In this document: positions 56,892 to 64,000 of the stretch, piece after piece | Numbering within the stretch: the first letter of the stretch is position 1 | How the letters are laid out: the number at the start of each line of letters is the position of its first letter | Source of the DNA: Streptomyces sp. XM4193 | GTDB lineage: Bacteria; Actinomycetota; Actinomycetes; Streptomycetales; Streptomycetaceae | Assembly (NCBI RefSeq): GCF_023072595.1 | Contig: NZ_JALLGK010000004.1 | Coordinates: 62,001 to 126,000, forward strand | Length of the DNA stretch: 64,000 bases | Reading direction: 5' to 3' | Notes under the pieces: generated by a model | What the model was told of the DNA's origin: nothing | Databases searched by the model: none | Seen by the model: the letters and a program-made list of their open reading frames with translations, nothing else | Position numbers and translations under genes: made by a program

Positions 56892-58907
56892 TCACGCCCA
56901 GAGCGCGTCGAGGTCGAGGCCAAGTCCCCACACACCGGCGGTACTTGTGACCACGAGGCAGCCGGTCCTGTCCAGCGCCATGGCGTCCGCCTCCGCGAGC
57001 AGCGGAAGACGTCGCAGCGCACCGTCCTCGATCCGCCACAGACTCAACGACAGATCGCTCCACGCCACCGCCAGCACCGGCCCGTACCGTGTGCGGCTCG
57101 CGGCCAGCGCGGTGGCGAACACCGGTCGCTGCTCCACCGGTTCGTCCATCGGCGGCGAACCGGGCGCCCACATCCGCACCGCCCCGTCCATGCCCGCGCT
57201 GAAGACGAGCCGTACGCCGCCCTCCAGCGTCAGCGCCGCCACGGCCAGCACCGGCGCGCGGTGCACCGACTGCGTCACCGGCAGCGGCCGGTACTCGTCG
57301 ATCTCCCACACATGGACGTTTCCGTCGCGGTCGCCCAGCACGGTGCTGCCCGAGACGGGGCACTGGGCCAGCGCCGTCACCCCGGCCTCCGGCCGGCGCA
57401 GCGCCGCGTACCCGTGGTGGGCGGTGATGCCGCCGAGCACGGTCGCCGCCGTCCCCTCGTCCTCCCCGGTGAGCGCGTACAGACCGGCGTCCCCGTCGAG
57501 CAGCAGCATCGTCCCGTCCGTGCGGACGGCGACGCCGCGCACCCCGGCACGTTCGTGCGTCAGCGGCAGCGCGGAGACGAACTCGCCCGTCTCGCCGTCC
57601 AACTGCCGTACGGTGCCGGTCGGTTCGACCGCCAGCACCGTGCCCTCCGCGTCCGGGCCGTTCGTGGCGTTCGTCGGGTGCGCGCGTCCGCCGAGGGCGG
57701 TCACCGGCGCGTCCGTACGGCACCAGCGGGCGTGCCAGAGGTGGCGTTCCACGAGCGGGAGCAGATAGCGGGCGAGCGCGGGTGTGTGGGCGGTGGCAGC
57801 CGCGTGCAGCAGAGCCGCACGCTCCTCGGCCCCGTACGTGGTGTCGGTCAGCTGCGGCGCGGCAAGGCGCCAGGTCTCCCGCAGCCCGGGTGGAGCGGGC
57901 AGGCGTTCGTCGGCCAGGCAGGCGTCGATCGCCACCGCCGAGCCGTACAGCAGGAACCCCGGATCGCTCAGCAGCGCGCCCACGCCGGCGGCGTCGCCCG
58001 AGGCGCAGGCGTCGTCCAGGGCTCTCTCGCGCGCCGCCGCGGGCGCCAGATCCCACCGGAGCCTGCCGTCCTCGGTGCGCGGCACGTCCTGTGCGCCGGC
58101 GGTCGGCGCCTCCGTCGACGGCTCGGCCGGCCGGCTCGGCCCGCCGTCGCCGAGGTCGATCACCGTGAACTCCGGCGAGCGGGGCGAGGTCGCGGGCTTC
58201 TCCGGTTGCCCGTACGGCTGTTGGCCCACTTTGCCGTGGTCGTCGGCGGGCCGCTGCGGTGGCACCTGCGGGAACGGAGCGGTCGGCGCCGGAGCCGGCG
58301 GCTGCGTGGGCACCTCCCCACCACCGACCTCGGCCAGCAACCGCACCCGGGGCCGGGCCAGCAGCGGCAGCAGCACCCTGTGCCACACCGTCTCCGGCAG
58401 CGCCTCGGGGCGGTCGGCCGGGCCCCGGCCCGCCCGGTGCAGATCGGCGACGACCAGCAGCAGCGGTCGTTCGTCCAGGTCGATCCGGGCGAGCAGCCGT
58501 TCCACCGACACCGGCCCGTACCCCAGCTGCCTGCCCAACTCCCGTGCCACCGCGTCCGCATGAAGCCCGGCCGCCGGTGCCATGGCATGCGCGGCGGTCC
58601 GCGGCGAACTCGCGGAACCCGCCAGGAACCAGGCGAGCAGCTCGCTCTTCCCGCTCGCCCGCGCACCTCTGACCAGGCACAGCCGGGTCCTGGACGGCTC
58701 GTCGGCCGTCACCCACGCCAGCAGCGCCCGCCCGTGCTCCGCCGCCACCCCCTCGGCCGGGGGCCAGGCCGAGAGGTCCGGCCTCCACCCGGTCGCTGCC
58801 CCGCCGCCAGGCGTACCGCCCTGCTGCGCCGCGCCGTCGTGCGTTGCGCCGTGCTGCGTCGCGCCGTCGTGCGTTCCGCTGCCCGGGGCCGCGCCGTTCC
58901 CGGTCAC
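56892..58907 (-). CDS. P-loop NTPase/WD40-like repeat protein coupled to a deaminase-like gene
   Basis: About 671 residues. The N-terminus has a short repeat (GATHDGATQHGATHDGAAQQ), then a P-loop GARASGKS, LLLVVADLH as a Walker-B-like strand, a Pro-rich linker (~residues 220-280) and a C-terminal region of beta-propeller repeats (AVEPTGTVRQLDGETGEF, STVLGDRDGNVHVWEI, RLVFSAGMDGAVRMW, VLAVAWSDLSLSLWRI). This resembles STAND-type signalling ATPases with WD40 sensors. GTG 58907 overlaps the stop of the upstream gene by 4 bp (GTGA), so the two products probably work together. Function unknown. Confidence 0.8.
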   Translation of the reverse strand: MTGNGAAPGSGTHDGATQHGATHDGAAQQGGTPGGGAATGWRPDLSAWPPAEGVAAEHGRALLAWVTADEPSRTRLCLVRGARASGKSELLAWFLAGSASSPRTAAHAMAPAAGLHADAVARELGRQLGYGPVSVERLLARIDLDERPLLLVVADLHRAGRGPADRPEALPETVWHRVLLPLLARPRVRLLAEVGGGEVPTQPPAPAPTAPFPQVPPQRPADDHGKVGQQPYGQPEKPATSPRSPEFTVIDLGDGGPSRPAEPSTEAPTAGAQDVPRTEDGRLRWDLAPAAARERALDDACASGDAAGVGALLSDPGFLLYGSAVAIDACLADERLPAPPGLRETWRLAAPQLTDTTYGAEERAALLHAAATAHTPALARYLLPLVERHLWHARWCRTDAPVTALGGRAHPTNATNGPDAEGTVLAVEPTGTVRQLDGETGEFVSALPLTHERAGVRGVAVRTDGTMLLLDGDAGLYALTGEDEGTAATVLGGITAHHGYAALRRPEAGVTALAQCPVSGSTVLGDRDGNVHVWEIDEYRPLPVTQSVHRAPVLAVAALTLEGGVRLVFSAGMDGAVRMWAPGSPPMDEPVEQRPVFATALAASRTRYGPVLAVAWSDLSLSLWRIEDGALRRLPLLAEADAMALDRTGCLVVTSTAGVWGLGLDLDALWA

Positions 58908-59728
58908 GAGCCGGCTTCCTCGGCCATCCGCCGCAGTCCCGCCGCCCGCGACTCCGCGCTCTCGCCGTACGGGAAGCTGTGCGTCATCCCCGCCTCGGGA
59001 AACACCTGGGCCAGCCACATCGAGCAGTAGTGGCCCGGCATGAAGCAAGGCTCCAGATCGGTGTGCACGCGCAGCACCTGCGCCGCCTCGAGACCCGCGG
59101 ACCGCAGCGAGTCCCACAGCCGCTCCTCGGGGTGGAGCGAGACGGCCGACCCCTGGGTGACGATCTGCTTCTGTCCCGAGTGGTCGAGATACTCGAACGC
59201 CGCGTACCACTGGGCGTTGGCGGTGTCGCGGATGTCGTCCAGCACCAGCGGCCACCAGCTCTCCCGCTCCTCGAACGCCTGCGGGTCGGTCTCCCGCAGC
59301 CGCTGCGACAGCGAGTCGTAGGCGGTGGATGCTGCCTGCGGATCGTCCGTACCCAGGATGACGCCCAGCGCCCGGCGCAGATCCAGCAGGCCGGTGGCGA
59401 ACGCCTCGGGCGAGGAGTTCACGAAGCGGTGGTCCTCCTGGTAGTCCAGCAGCACGGCGCGCACCACCCCGTCGCCGTCCGCGCAGAGCTCGAAGCCGCT
59501 GTCGGTCCCGAACCGGGCCCAGCCCGCGCAGCGCTCCTGGCGCACCTGCCTGCCGGAAGCCGCCGCGAACTCCCCGAGCACCACCGGCTCCTGAGCGCTC
59601 GTCCGGAAGTACGGACCGACCTGCAACGGCACCCGCAACCCGGCCACTCGCCGCGCCGCCGCGGACACATTGAACGGATCGGCGCCCTCGGGGAGGGCGA
59701 ACTCACGCATTGCTCCGCTGTCAGCCAC
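58904..59728 (-). CDS. SUKH-4-like/deaminase fusion protein
   Basis: About 274 residues. The N-terminal ~180 resemble SUKH-4 immunity proteins (LRVPLQVGPYF, WARFGTDSGFELCADGDGVV, FVNSSPEAFATGLLDLRRAL). The C-terminal ~80 carry a cytidine-deaminase-like zinc site: HPE (199-201) and PC-x6-C (Cys228, Cys235), then FPEAGMTHSFPYGESAESR. That tail aligns by eye with the toxin tip encoded at 62216 (FPHADITHSVEYGASGESR). It may be an immunity-toxin fusion or a deaminase of its own. GTG 59728 has GAGGG 6 nt upstream; TTG 59734 and ATG 59710 are alternatives. It overlaps the P-loop/WD40 gene by 4 bp. The 224-bp gap to the next SUKH gene contains CGTCGTGAGTG repeats near 59930-59950. Confidence 0.78.
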   Translation of the reverse strand: MADSGAMREFALPEGADPFNVSAAARRVAGLRVPLQVGPYFRTSAQEPVVLGEFAAASGRQVRQERCAGWARFGTDSGFELCADGDGVVRAVLLDYQEDHRFVNSSPEAFATGLLDLRRALGVILGTDDPQAASTAYDSLSQRLRETDPQAFEERESWWPLVLDDIRDTANAQWYAAFEYLDHSGQKQIVTQGSAVSLHPEERLWDSLRSAGLEAAQVLRVHTDLEPCFMPGHYCSMWLAQVFPEAGMTHSFPYGESAESRAAGLRRMAEEAGS

Positions 59729-59952
59729 CGTCAACCCTCATTCGTTTCAGCTCCGTTGACACAGATCCTAGGGCGCCGCAGCCACCCGGTGCCGACACCC
59801 CGAGAGGCGGTCGGCGGAAGTTCTCCGAAACCGTCACAGCAGATGCCGGCAGTGTCGCCGGTCAGCGGAATCGGAGCATTGATGGAGAGAAGGCCGGCCA
59901 CGCTGTTACGGGGCGAGACAGGCGCCTGCGTCGTGAGTGCGTCGTGAGTGCG

Positions 59953-60636
59953 TCAACCTTGGTCGGGTCCCTGACCGTTGGTGCAGGAGTTGATCAGGGA
60001 TTCTTCGAAGAACGGATAGGGAAACTCAACCGCGGACGAACCGTGGTACGCCTCCGGGAAGTGCATGACCAGGAGAAGTTCGTACCAGAGTGACGAGCGA
60101 AACCCCAGAGCGCAGGGGTCGATTTCCTTCCACTGCTCCTGGAGACGGTGTCGCACGGCCTCGGTGTCCAGATCGAAGAAATCTTCGAAGTCGTTGTCGG
60201 GGTCCATCGGCGCCTCCCGCTTCAGGCAGAGGAGGAAGCGTGCATAGGAACTGAGATCCGTGTTTGTGCGGCAGAACTCGTCCGTCCCGTGCCGCACTTG
60301 ATGGACACCGCCGACGCGCGGGTCGAGCAGAAGGTGGTCCACAAAGGGAAAGTAGGTGGCCAGTACCAACCAGTCGTCGGCGTCGGCGGGCAGGAGGTGC
60401 GAATCTCCTTCGAGGTACTGGTTCAGGTTCTCCCAATCCCGTACGAGATGGGGGCCTTCGGTCGGAGTGGCAGAGAACTCGAAGCCGATCACTGGCCACG
60501 ATGGCAGCCCTGTGCTGCGCAGTATGTTTCGAGCCGTCCTGTCCGTGACGTGTTCTATCGCCTCTTCCGGGTACGTGATCAGCTGGTCTTCTGTGAAATG
60601 TTCGAGCAGCTCGTTTCGGGTGATGAGGTTCTCCAA
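59953..60636 (-). CDS. SUKH-4-type immunity protein, paralogue 1
   Basis: About 227 residues. It shares with the next two genes the blocks ending LPSWPVIGFEF, DWLVLATYFPFVDHLLLDP, LSSYARFLLCLKREAPMDPD, DFEDFFDLD, LWYELLLVMHFPEAYHG and the closing YPYPFFEESLI. That layout fits SUKH-4 (Smi1/Knr4-like) immunity proteins, which bind and neutralise cognate toxins. TTG 60636 is chosen: AAAGGAG lies exactly 5 nt upstream and the frame has no nearer ATG. It is last in the toxin operon, 140 bp after paralogue 2. Confidence 0.82.
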   Translation of the reverse strand: MENLITRNELLEHFTEDQLITYPEEAIEHVTDRTARNILRSTGLPSWPVIGFEFSATPTEGPHLVRDWENLNQYLEGDSHLLPADADDWLVLATYFPFVDHLLLDPRVGGVHQVRHGTDEFCRTNTDLSSYARFLLCLKREAPMDPDNDFEDFFDLDTEAVRHRLQEQWKEIDPCALGFRSSLWYELLLVMHFPEAYHGSSAVEFPYPFFEESLINSCTNGQGPDQG

Positions 60637-60776
60637 CGGATCTCCTTTCCGGGCCGGGATTCGAGTCCGGCGAGCACCGGGGGTGCCGGCCCGCTCCGTG
60701 TCGAGTGCGGGCTCCAGCCGGTTCTCCCTCCTCGCAGGTCCCGTACGGTCGTCGGCGGACAACATGCCTTCTTGCG

Positions 60777-61433
60777 TCATGAGGCCGTGTGGGCAGCGAT
60801 GACGTCCTCCTCGAAGAACGGGTACGGATAACTCTCGGCGTCCTCGCCGTGCCACGCTTCGGGGTCGTGGAGGATGAGCAGGACCTCGTACCAGACGGAC
60901 GATTTCCTTCTCAGCGCGTATGGTTCGATCTCGCGCCACTCCGCCTGCAGCGTCGACCGAACCAGGTCCAGATCGAGCTCGAAGAAATCCTCGAAGTCTT
61001 CGTCCGGTGTCATCGGTGCGTTCTTCTTGAGTGCGCAGAGGAACTGAATGAAGCTTCCCAAGGATCTGTGGAGTACGTAGGCGTCGTCTTCGTTCGGACG
61101 AATGTAATGGACCTCGCCTGTGTGGGTGTTCAGCACGATCTTGTTCACTGAGAAGGTGGCGAGAACGTGCCAGTCAAGGGCTTCGGGTGGTATCGGACCG
61201 TTGCCGAGTTCGACGATCCGGCGGTAGTACGAAGAGTCTCCGAGGGTCTCCGGCCGGTGCGGCGGGTCGGGGAATTTGAACCATATCTGGGGCCAGGCGG
61301 GTAATCCGATGCTGGTCAGTGCCTCGCGCGCCTGCGGGTTCTCCACGTCGCAGACTGCTTCCAGCGGGTACCGGCGGATCTGCTTGTCGGTGAAGACGCT
61401 CATCAAATGATCGTGGCTGATTCTCTCTGCCAT
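60777..61433 (-). CDS. SUKH-4-type immunity protein, paralogue 2
   Basis: 218 residues, clearly homologous to paralogue 1 (DFEDFFELD, WREIEPYAL, SSVWYEVLLILHDPEAWHG, YPYPFFEEDVI). The N-terminal part differs more (ISHDHLMSVFTDKQIRRYPL versus ITRNELLEHFTEDQLITYP), which may reflect specificity for different toxins. ATG 61433 has only a weak AGG upstream. It is flanked by 142- and 140-bp gaps sharing GGGGTGCCGGCC, so the two units may derive from duplication of gene plus spacer. Third positions are less GC-rich than in the flanking chromosome. Confidence 0.82.
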   Translation of the reverse strand: MAERISHDHLMSVFTDKQIRRYPLEAVCDVENPQAREALTSIGLPAWPQIWFKFPDPPHRPETLGDSSYYRRIVELGNGPIPPEALDWHVLATFSVNKIVLNTHTGEVHYIRPNEDDAYVLHRSLGSFIQFLCALKKNAPMTPDEDFEDFFELDLDLVRSTLQAEWREIEPYALRRKSSVWYEVLLILHDPEAWHGEDAESYPYPFFEEDVIAAHTAS

Positions 61434-61575
61434 TGGTGGCCTGCTTCTGTCGGTTCGCAGATTCGACGGACGGTGCAGTCCTGTCTGTTCTCCGTGTATT
61501 TTCTGCTCGCTTTGTCACGACCCCCTCTTCTTCGGGAAGCCTTCTGGGTGTGGGGTGCCGGCCAGGTGGCGCGGC

Positions 61576-62211
61576 TCATCCGTTCTCGCCTCCATGGGCG
61601 CGGATGAGGTCTTCCTCGAAGAACGGGTACGGGTATGTCACGGCGTCCGAGTGGTGGTGGGCCTCGGGGTCGACGAAGTCCAGCAGGATTCTGTACCAGG
61701 CAGATTCACGGACCCCGAGTGCTGCGGGGTCAACTTCGCGCCACAGCCGCTGAATCTGCTGCCTCGCGGCCTCCGGGTCCTCTGTGTCGAGGTCCCACTC
61801 CCCGTCGGTCTCTCGCGGCAGCGCGTGGCGGTGCAGGACGAGGAGGAAGTGAACGTAATTCTCCAGCGACGTGTTGAGCTGGTAGATCGAACCCCCGTCG
61901 GGCACGCAGTAGACCTTTCCGTCTGCCGGGTCCAGCGCGATCGCGTCATAGGGGATCTCGGCGATGCACAGAAGGGCGGAGGACGTAATTCCTTGAGCTT
62001 GCCTGATGGGTTCGTCGATCTCAAGAACCGTCTCTGAGGATCCGATATCCTCGACGTATTCGAACCACGGGCTCGGAGGTGTCGGCACTCCGACATTCTC
62101 AAGGGTGTGGAGAACGGATGGGGCCACCGTCTCCGCGCCTTCGATCTGGTCGGATCGAACGATGTCGTCCTCGTTGAACACTTCGAGCAGGTCTTCGTAC
62201 GTAATTCCCAT
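61576..62211 (-). CDS. SUKH-4-type immunity protein, paralogue 3, directly behind the toxin
   Basis: 211 residues, the most divergent of the three: VPTPPSPWFEYVEDIGSS, YDAIALDPADGKVYCVPDG, WREVDPAALGVRESAWYRIL, then the family end YPYPFFEEDLIRAHG. It starts 4 bp after the toxin stop, the classic place for the cognate immunity gene, and translation is probably coupled. Base composition is lower in GC than the chromosome. The other two paralogues probably guard against related toxins of competitors. Confidence 0.85.
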   Translation of the reverse strand: MGITYEDLLEVFNEDDIVRSDQIEGAETVAPSVLHTLENVGVPTPPSPWFEYVEDIGSSETVLEIDEPIRQAQGITSSALLCIAEIPYDAIALDPADGKVYCVPDGGSIYQLNTSLENYVHFLLVLHRHALPRETDGEWDLDTEDPEAARQQIQRLWREVDPAALGVRESAWYRILLDFVDPEAHHHSDAVTYPYPFFEEDLIRAHGGENG

Positions 62212-62215
62212 GTCG

Positions 62216-63871
62216 TCAACGCTCTCTGTTTGCTCTCAGGGTGCTGAGATAGTCCTGCATTACTTCTTTGCTGCGTTGTCTCGATTCCCCGGAGGCGCCG
62301 TATTCCACGCTGTGTGTGATGTCTGCGTGGGGGAATTTCTCTTTGATCCATGCACTGCACTGTGCGCCGGTCGTGCATGGTTCTCGCTCCGAGTACATCG
62401 CTGTTACTCGATCCGCCTGGTCTTCTCTGATGAAAGGCATCACCATTCGCTCGGAGTGTCGGTAGCCGTTGCTGCGCGTCACGAATATGAAGTCACTGGA
62501 ATCTCCCGCGCCGGTGATCCTCGACGCGGCATAGTTGTTGCTGCGGAAATCTTTTCCTTCTTTGTTGTTTCCGTAGGACTCCTGTGAATGCCTGGCAAGC
62601 TGTGTCGCTCTGGACAGATCCGTGCTGCCGAACGGAACTTCGGTGGATTGTACGCCCGGTCGATTGCCCGGCGTTCCTTCGCTTAGCCTGGCCCCTTTTT
62701 CTCCGGGTCTCGGTCTGCCGATGTTCTCCGGTGACAGCCCGATGCGGGCTTTGTCGTCGGGGGTGAGGTCGGAGGTGCTGCCGTCGGGGCGCAGGCGGCG
62801 GATGCTGCCGTCGTCGCCCATGAGGTACATGGGAGTGCCGTTGTCGGTGCGCTTGCCGAGGGCGTCGAGGGAGAGAGCCGCGTCCTTGTCGTTGTCGCGG
62901 TGGTTGCGCGACATCTTCTTGAGGCCGCCGGGGACGACCTTCTCCATGTGTTTGCCGAGCTTCTTCGCGCCGGTCTCGATGCCGTCGAGCGCCTTGTCCA
63001 GGCCCTCGTTGGCGGCGTTGGCGAGTTCGTCCTTGCCGCGGGTCCTGCTCTGGCGCCGTTTGGCACGGCCGAGTTTCGAGTCGCTGTCGGACGTGACGTT
63101 CGCGCCCAACTTGGCAATTTTCGGGCCGAGTTCGTCCAGGCCGTCCAGGTCGTACTGCATCGGGCGTTTGGAGCCCGCCGAGGGCCCGCCGCCCGCGCTG
63201 TTGAGCTCCATGACCGTGTCGCCGCCGTCGAGTCCGGCGCGCAGGCCGTCCTTGCCGGCCTGGCCGGTCTGCCGGAGGTCGACGCCGTCCTGCGCGCCGA
63301 GCGCGGTGGCCGCGCCCTGGATCGCGAGGTCGCCCGCCATGGAGCCGAGGGCCTCGAACGCCGGGCCGAGCGCCATGGCGGCGACCTGCTCGACGATGGC
63401 CCGCAGCGCCTCCTTGAGCAGCTGTTTGACGACCATCCGGGTGGCTTGGACGGCTGCTGCACCGCCGAGCGAGGAGAGTCCGAGGGTGAACGGCGCTGCC
63501 GCTGCCGCCGCGATCAACTGGGCTGCGAGTATCGCGAGTTGGACGAGGGCCGCGATCTTCGCCGCGGTGATCAGATAGGCGGCGATCTCGGCGGCCGTCG
63601 CGGCGAGCTGGGTGGCCTGTGCGAGGTTGGCCAGATGTCGGCCGTTGATCTTGTTCCAGTGAGTGCCGAACGCGTCGATCGCCGGGCTGCTGCTCGATTC
63701 GAGAAAAGCGTTGACGGCCTGCTGTGCCTCTGCGCCCCCGGTCTCCAGTGCGGTGGCGAATTCCCGCATGGCGGTGGCCATTTCGCGGAAGTCGTCCTCG
63801 TCCACGTTCGGCCAGGCGATTCCGATGAGGTCGAGGACCTCGTCCGCCCAATCCGGCAATACCACACCCAT
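62216..63871 (-). CDS. CpnT/WXG100-like polymorphic toxin with C-terminal deaminase domain
   Basis: 551 residues. The N-terminal ~200 (LPDWADEVLDLIGIAWPNVD, helical WXG100-like module with FGTHWNKINGRH, then Ala-rich hydrophobic helices) match the CpnT-like secretion half used by type VII systems. A charged linker follows (~225-420). The C-terminal ~130 are the toxin: zinc-site residues in HSE (472-474) and EPC-x5-C (Cys499, Cys505), then FPHADITHSVEYGASGESR, the pattern of nucleic-acid deaminase toxins (XOO_2897-like). Composition changes near nt 62700: the toxin tip is AT-richer. ATG 63871 has a G-run 4 nt upstream. No type VII genes are in the window. Confidence 0.85.
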   Translation of the reverse strand: MGVVLPDWADEVLDLIGIAWPNVDEDDFREMATAMREFATALETGGAEAQQAVNAFLESSSSPAIDAFGTHWNKINGRHLANLAQATQLAATAAEIAAYLITAAKIAALVQLAILAAQLIAAAAAAPFTLGLSSLGGAAAVQATRMVVKQLLKEALRAIVEQVAAMALGPAFEALGSMAGDLAIQGAATALGAQDGVDLRQTGQAGKDGLRAGLDGGDTVMELNSAGGGPSAGSKRPMQYDLDGLDELGPKIAKLGANVTSDSDSKLGRAKRRQSRTRGKDELANAANEGLDKALDGIETGAKKLGKHMEKVVPGGLKKMSRNHRDNDKDAALSLDALGKRTDNGTPMYLMGDDGSIRRLRPDGSTSDLTPDDKARIGLSPENIGRPRPGEKGARLSEGTPGNRPGVQSTEVPFGSTDLSRATQLARHSQESYGNNKEGKDFRSNNYAASRITGAGDSSDFIFVTRSNGYRHSERMVMPFIREDQADRVTAMYSEREPCTTGAQCSAWIKEKFPHADITHSVEYGASGESRQRSKEVMQDYLSTLRANRER

Positions 63872-64000
63872 AGAGCCCCCCCAGGCAGATGTGCAGGGTG
63901 AAGCTAACCGAGGTCACAACGCAGGGGTGGAGTCCGCCGCTGTATACGGCCACGCGGCAATGCGCCCGTCGGTCGCGGTGAGTGGCGAACTTCGGGGTCG
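63872..64000. other. Upstream region of the toxin gene, cut by the window end
   Basis: 129 bp before the toxin start. I see no clear promoter hexamers and no gene; the next gene lies outside. Confidence 0.4.

Noticed and set aside
59702..59734. TTG at 59734 as start of the SUKH/deaminase fusion
   Set aside because: The Shine-Dalgarno GAGGG directly abuts it; spacing fits the GTG at 59728 instead.

Overview
The window reads as a chromosomal segment of a Streptomyces-like actinomycete. GC is very high, third codon positions are strongly GC-biased, GTG and TTG starts are frequent, and the gene families are typical of the genus: polyene polyketide synthase, LAL and PAS-LuxR regulators, a DUF3099-like protein, CpnT-like toxin architecture and SUKH-4 immunity proteins. 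I see no rRNA, tRNA, CRISPR array or transposase.

Region 1 (1-27727) is one end of an aromatic heptaene macrolide cluster of the candicidin/FR-008 type. It holds the 3' end of a modular PKS gene, a two-gene ABC exporter, the loading/first-extension PKS (CoA-ligase-ACP-KS-AT-ACP, called fscA here), a fused 4-amino-4-deoxychorismate synthase (pabAB), a type II thioesterase, a 3Fe-4S ferredoxin with its P450, a sugar aminotransferase and a glycosyltransferase for mycosamine. Four regulators follow: three giant LuxR (LAL-type) proteins and a small PAS-LuxR. PabAB makes the p-aminobenzoate precursor, the FscA ligase domain loads it, and module 1 extends it without ketoreduction, which leaves the aromatic ketone. 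A 14/16 match to the PAS-LuxR (PimM-type) operator lies between the glycosyltransferase and the first LAL gene, and a perfect half-site lies upstream of fscA. The rest of the PKS and the other tailoring genes should lie to the left.

Region 2 (27728-48304) is mostly housekeeping or flanking genes: a divergent SDR/TetR pair with two palindromic operators, a Kup potassium transporter, a cold-shock protein and DEAD-box helicase (the helicase Shine-Dalgarno lies inside two alternative hairpins), a methyltransferase behind a 17-copy 7-bp repeat, a GPP34 protein, a VapBC-like pair, a NYN nuclease-like protein, a proline iminopeptidase-like hydrolase, a polyprenyl diphosphate synthase, an ATPase/MazG-like pair, an LLM oxidoreductase/homocysteine methyltransferase pair, arginine deiminase and ornithine carbamoyltransferase.

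Region 3 (48305-56752) looks like a catabolic island for an aryl-CoA, most likely 2-aminobenzoyl-CoA (anthranilate). It has an enoyl-CoA hydratase, a fused flavin monooxygenase/Old-Yellow-Enzyme protein, an aryl-CoA ligase, a PaaX-family repressor, an acyl-CoA dehydrogenase and a RidA protein. The same 13-bp core sits in both promoter regions, marking them as one regulon.

Region 4 (56753-64000) is a polymorphic-toxin locus on the minus strand. A CpnT/WXG100-like protein with a C-terminal nucleic-acid-deaminase-like toxin domain is followed by three paralogous SUKH-4-type immunity genes. Next comes a protein joining a SUKH-4-like half to a deaminase half with intact zinc-site residues, overlapped by a gene for a P-loop/WD40-like protein. 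Base composition drops sharply at the toxin tip and immunity genes, as expected for exchanged toxin cassettes. This locus is the best candidate for something undescribed.
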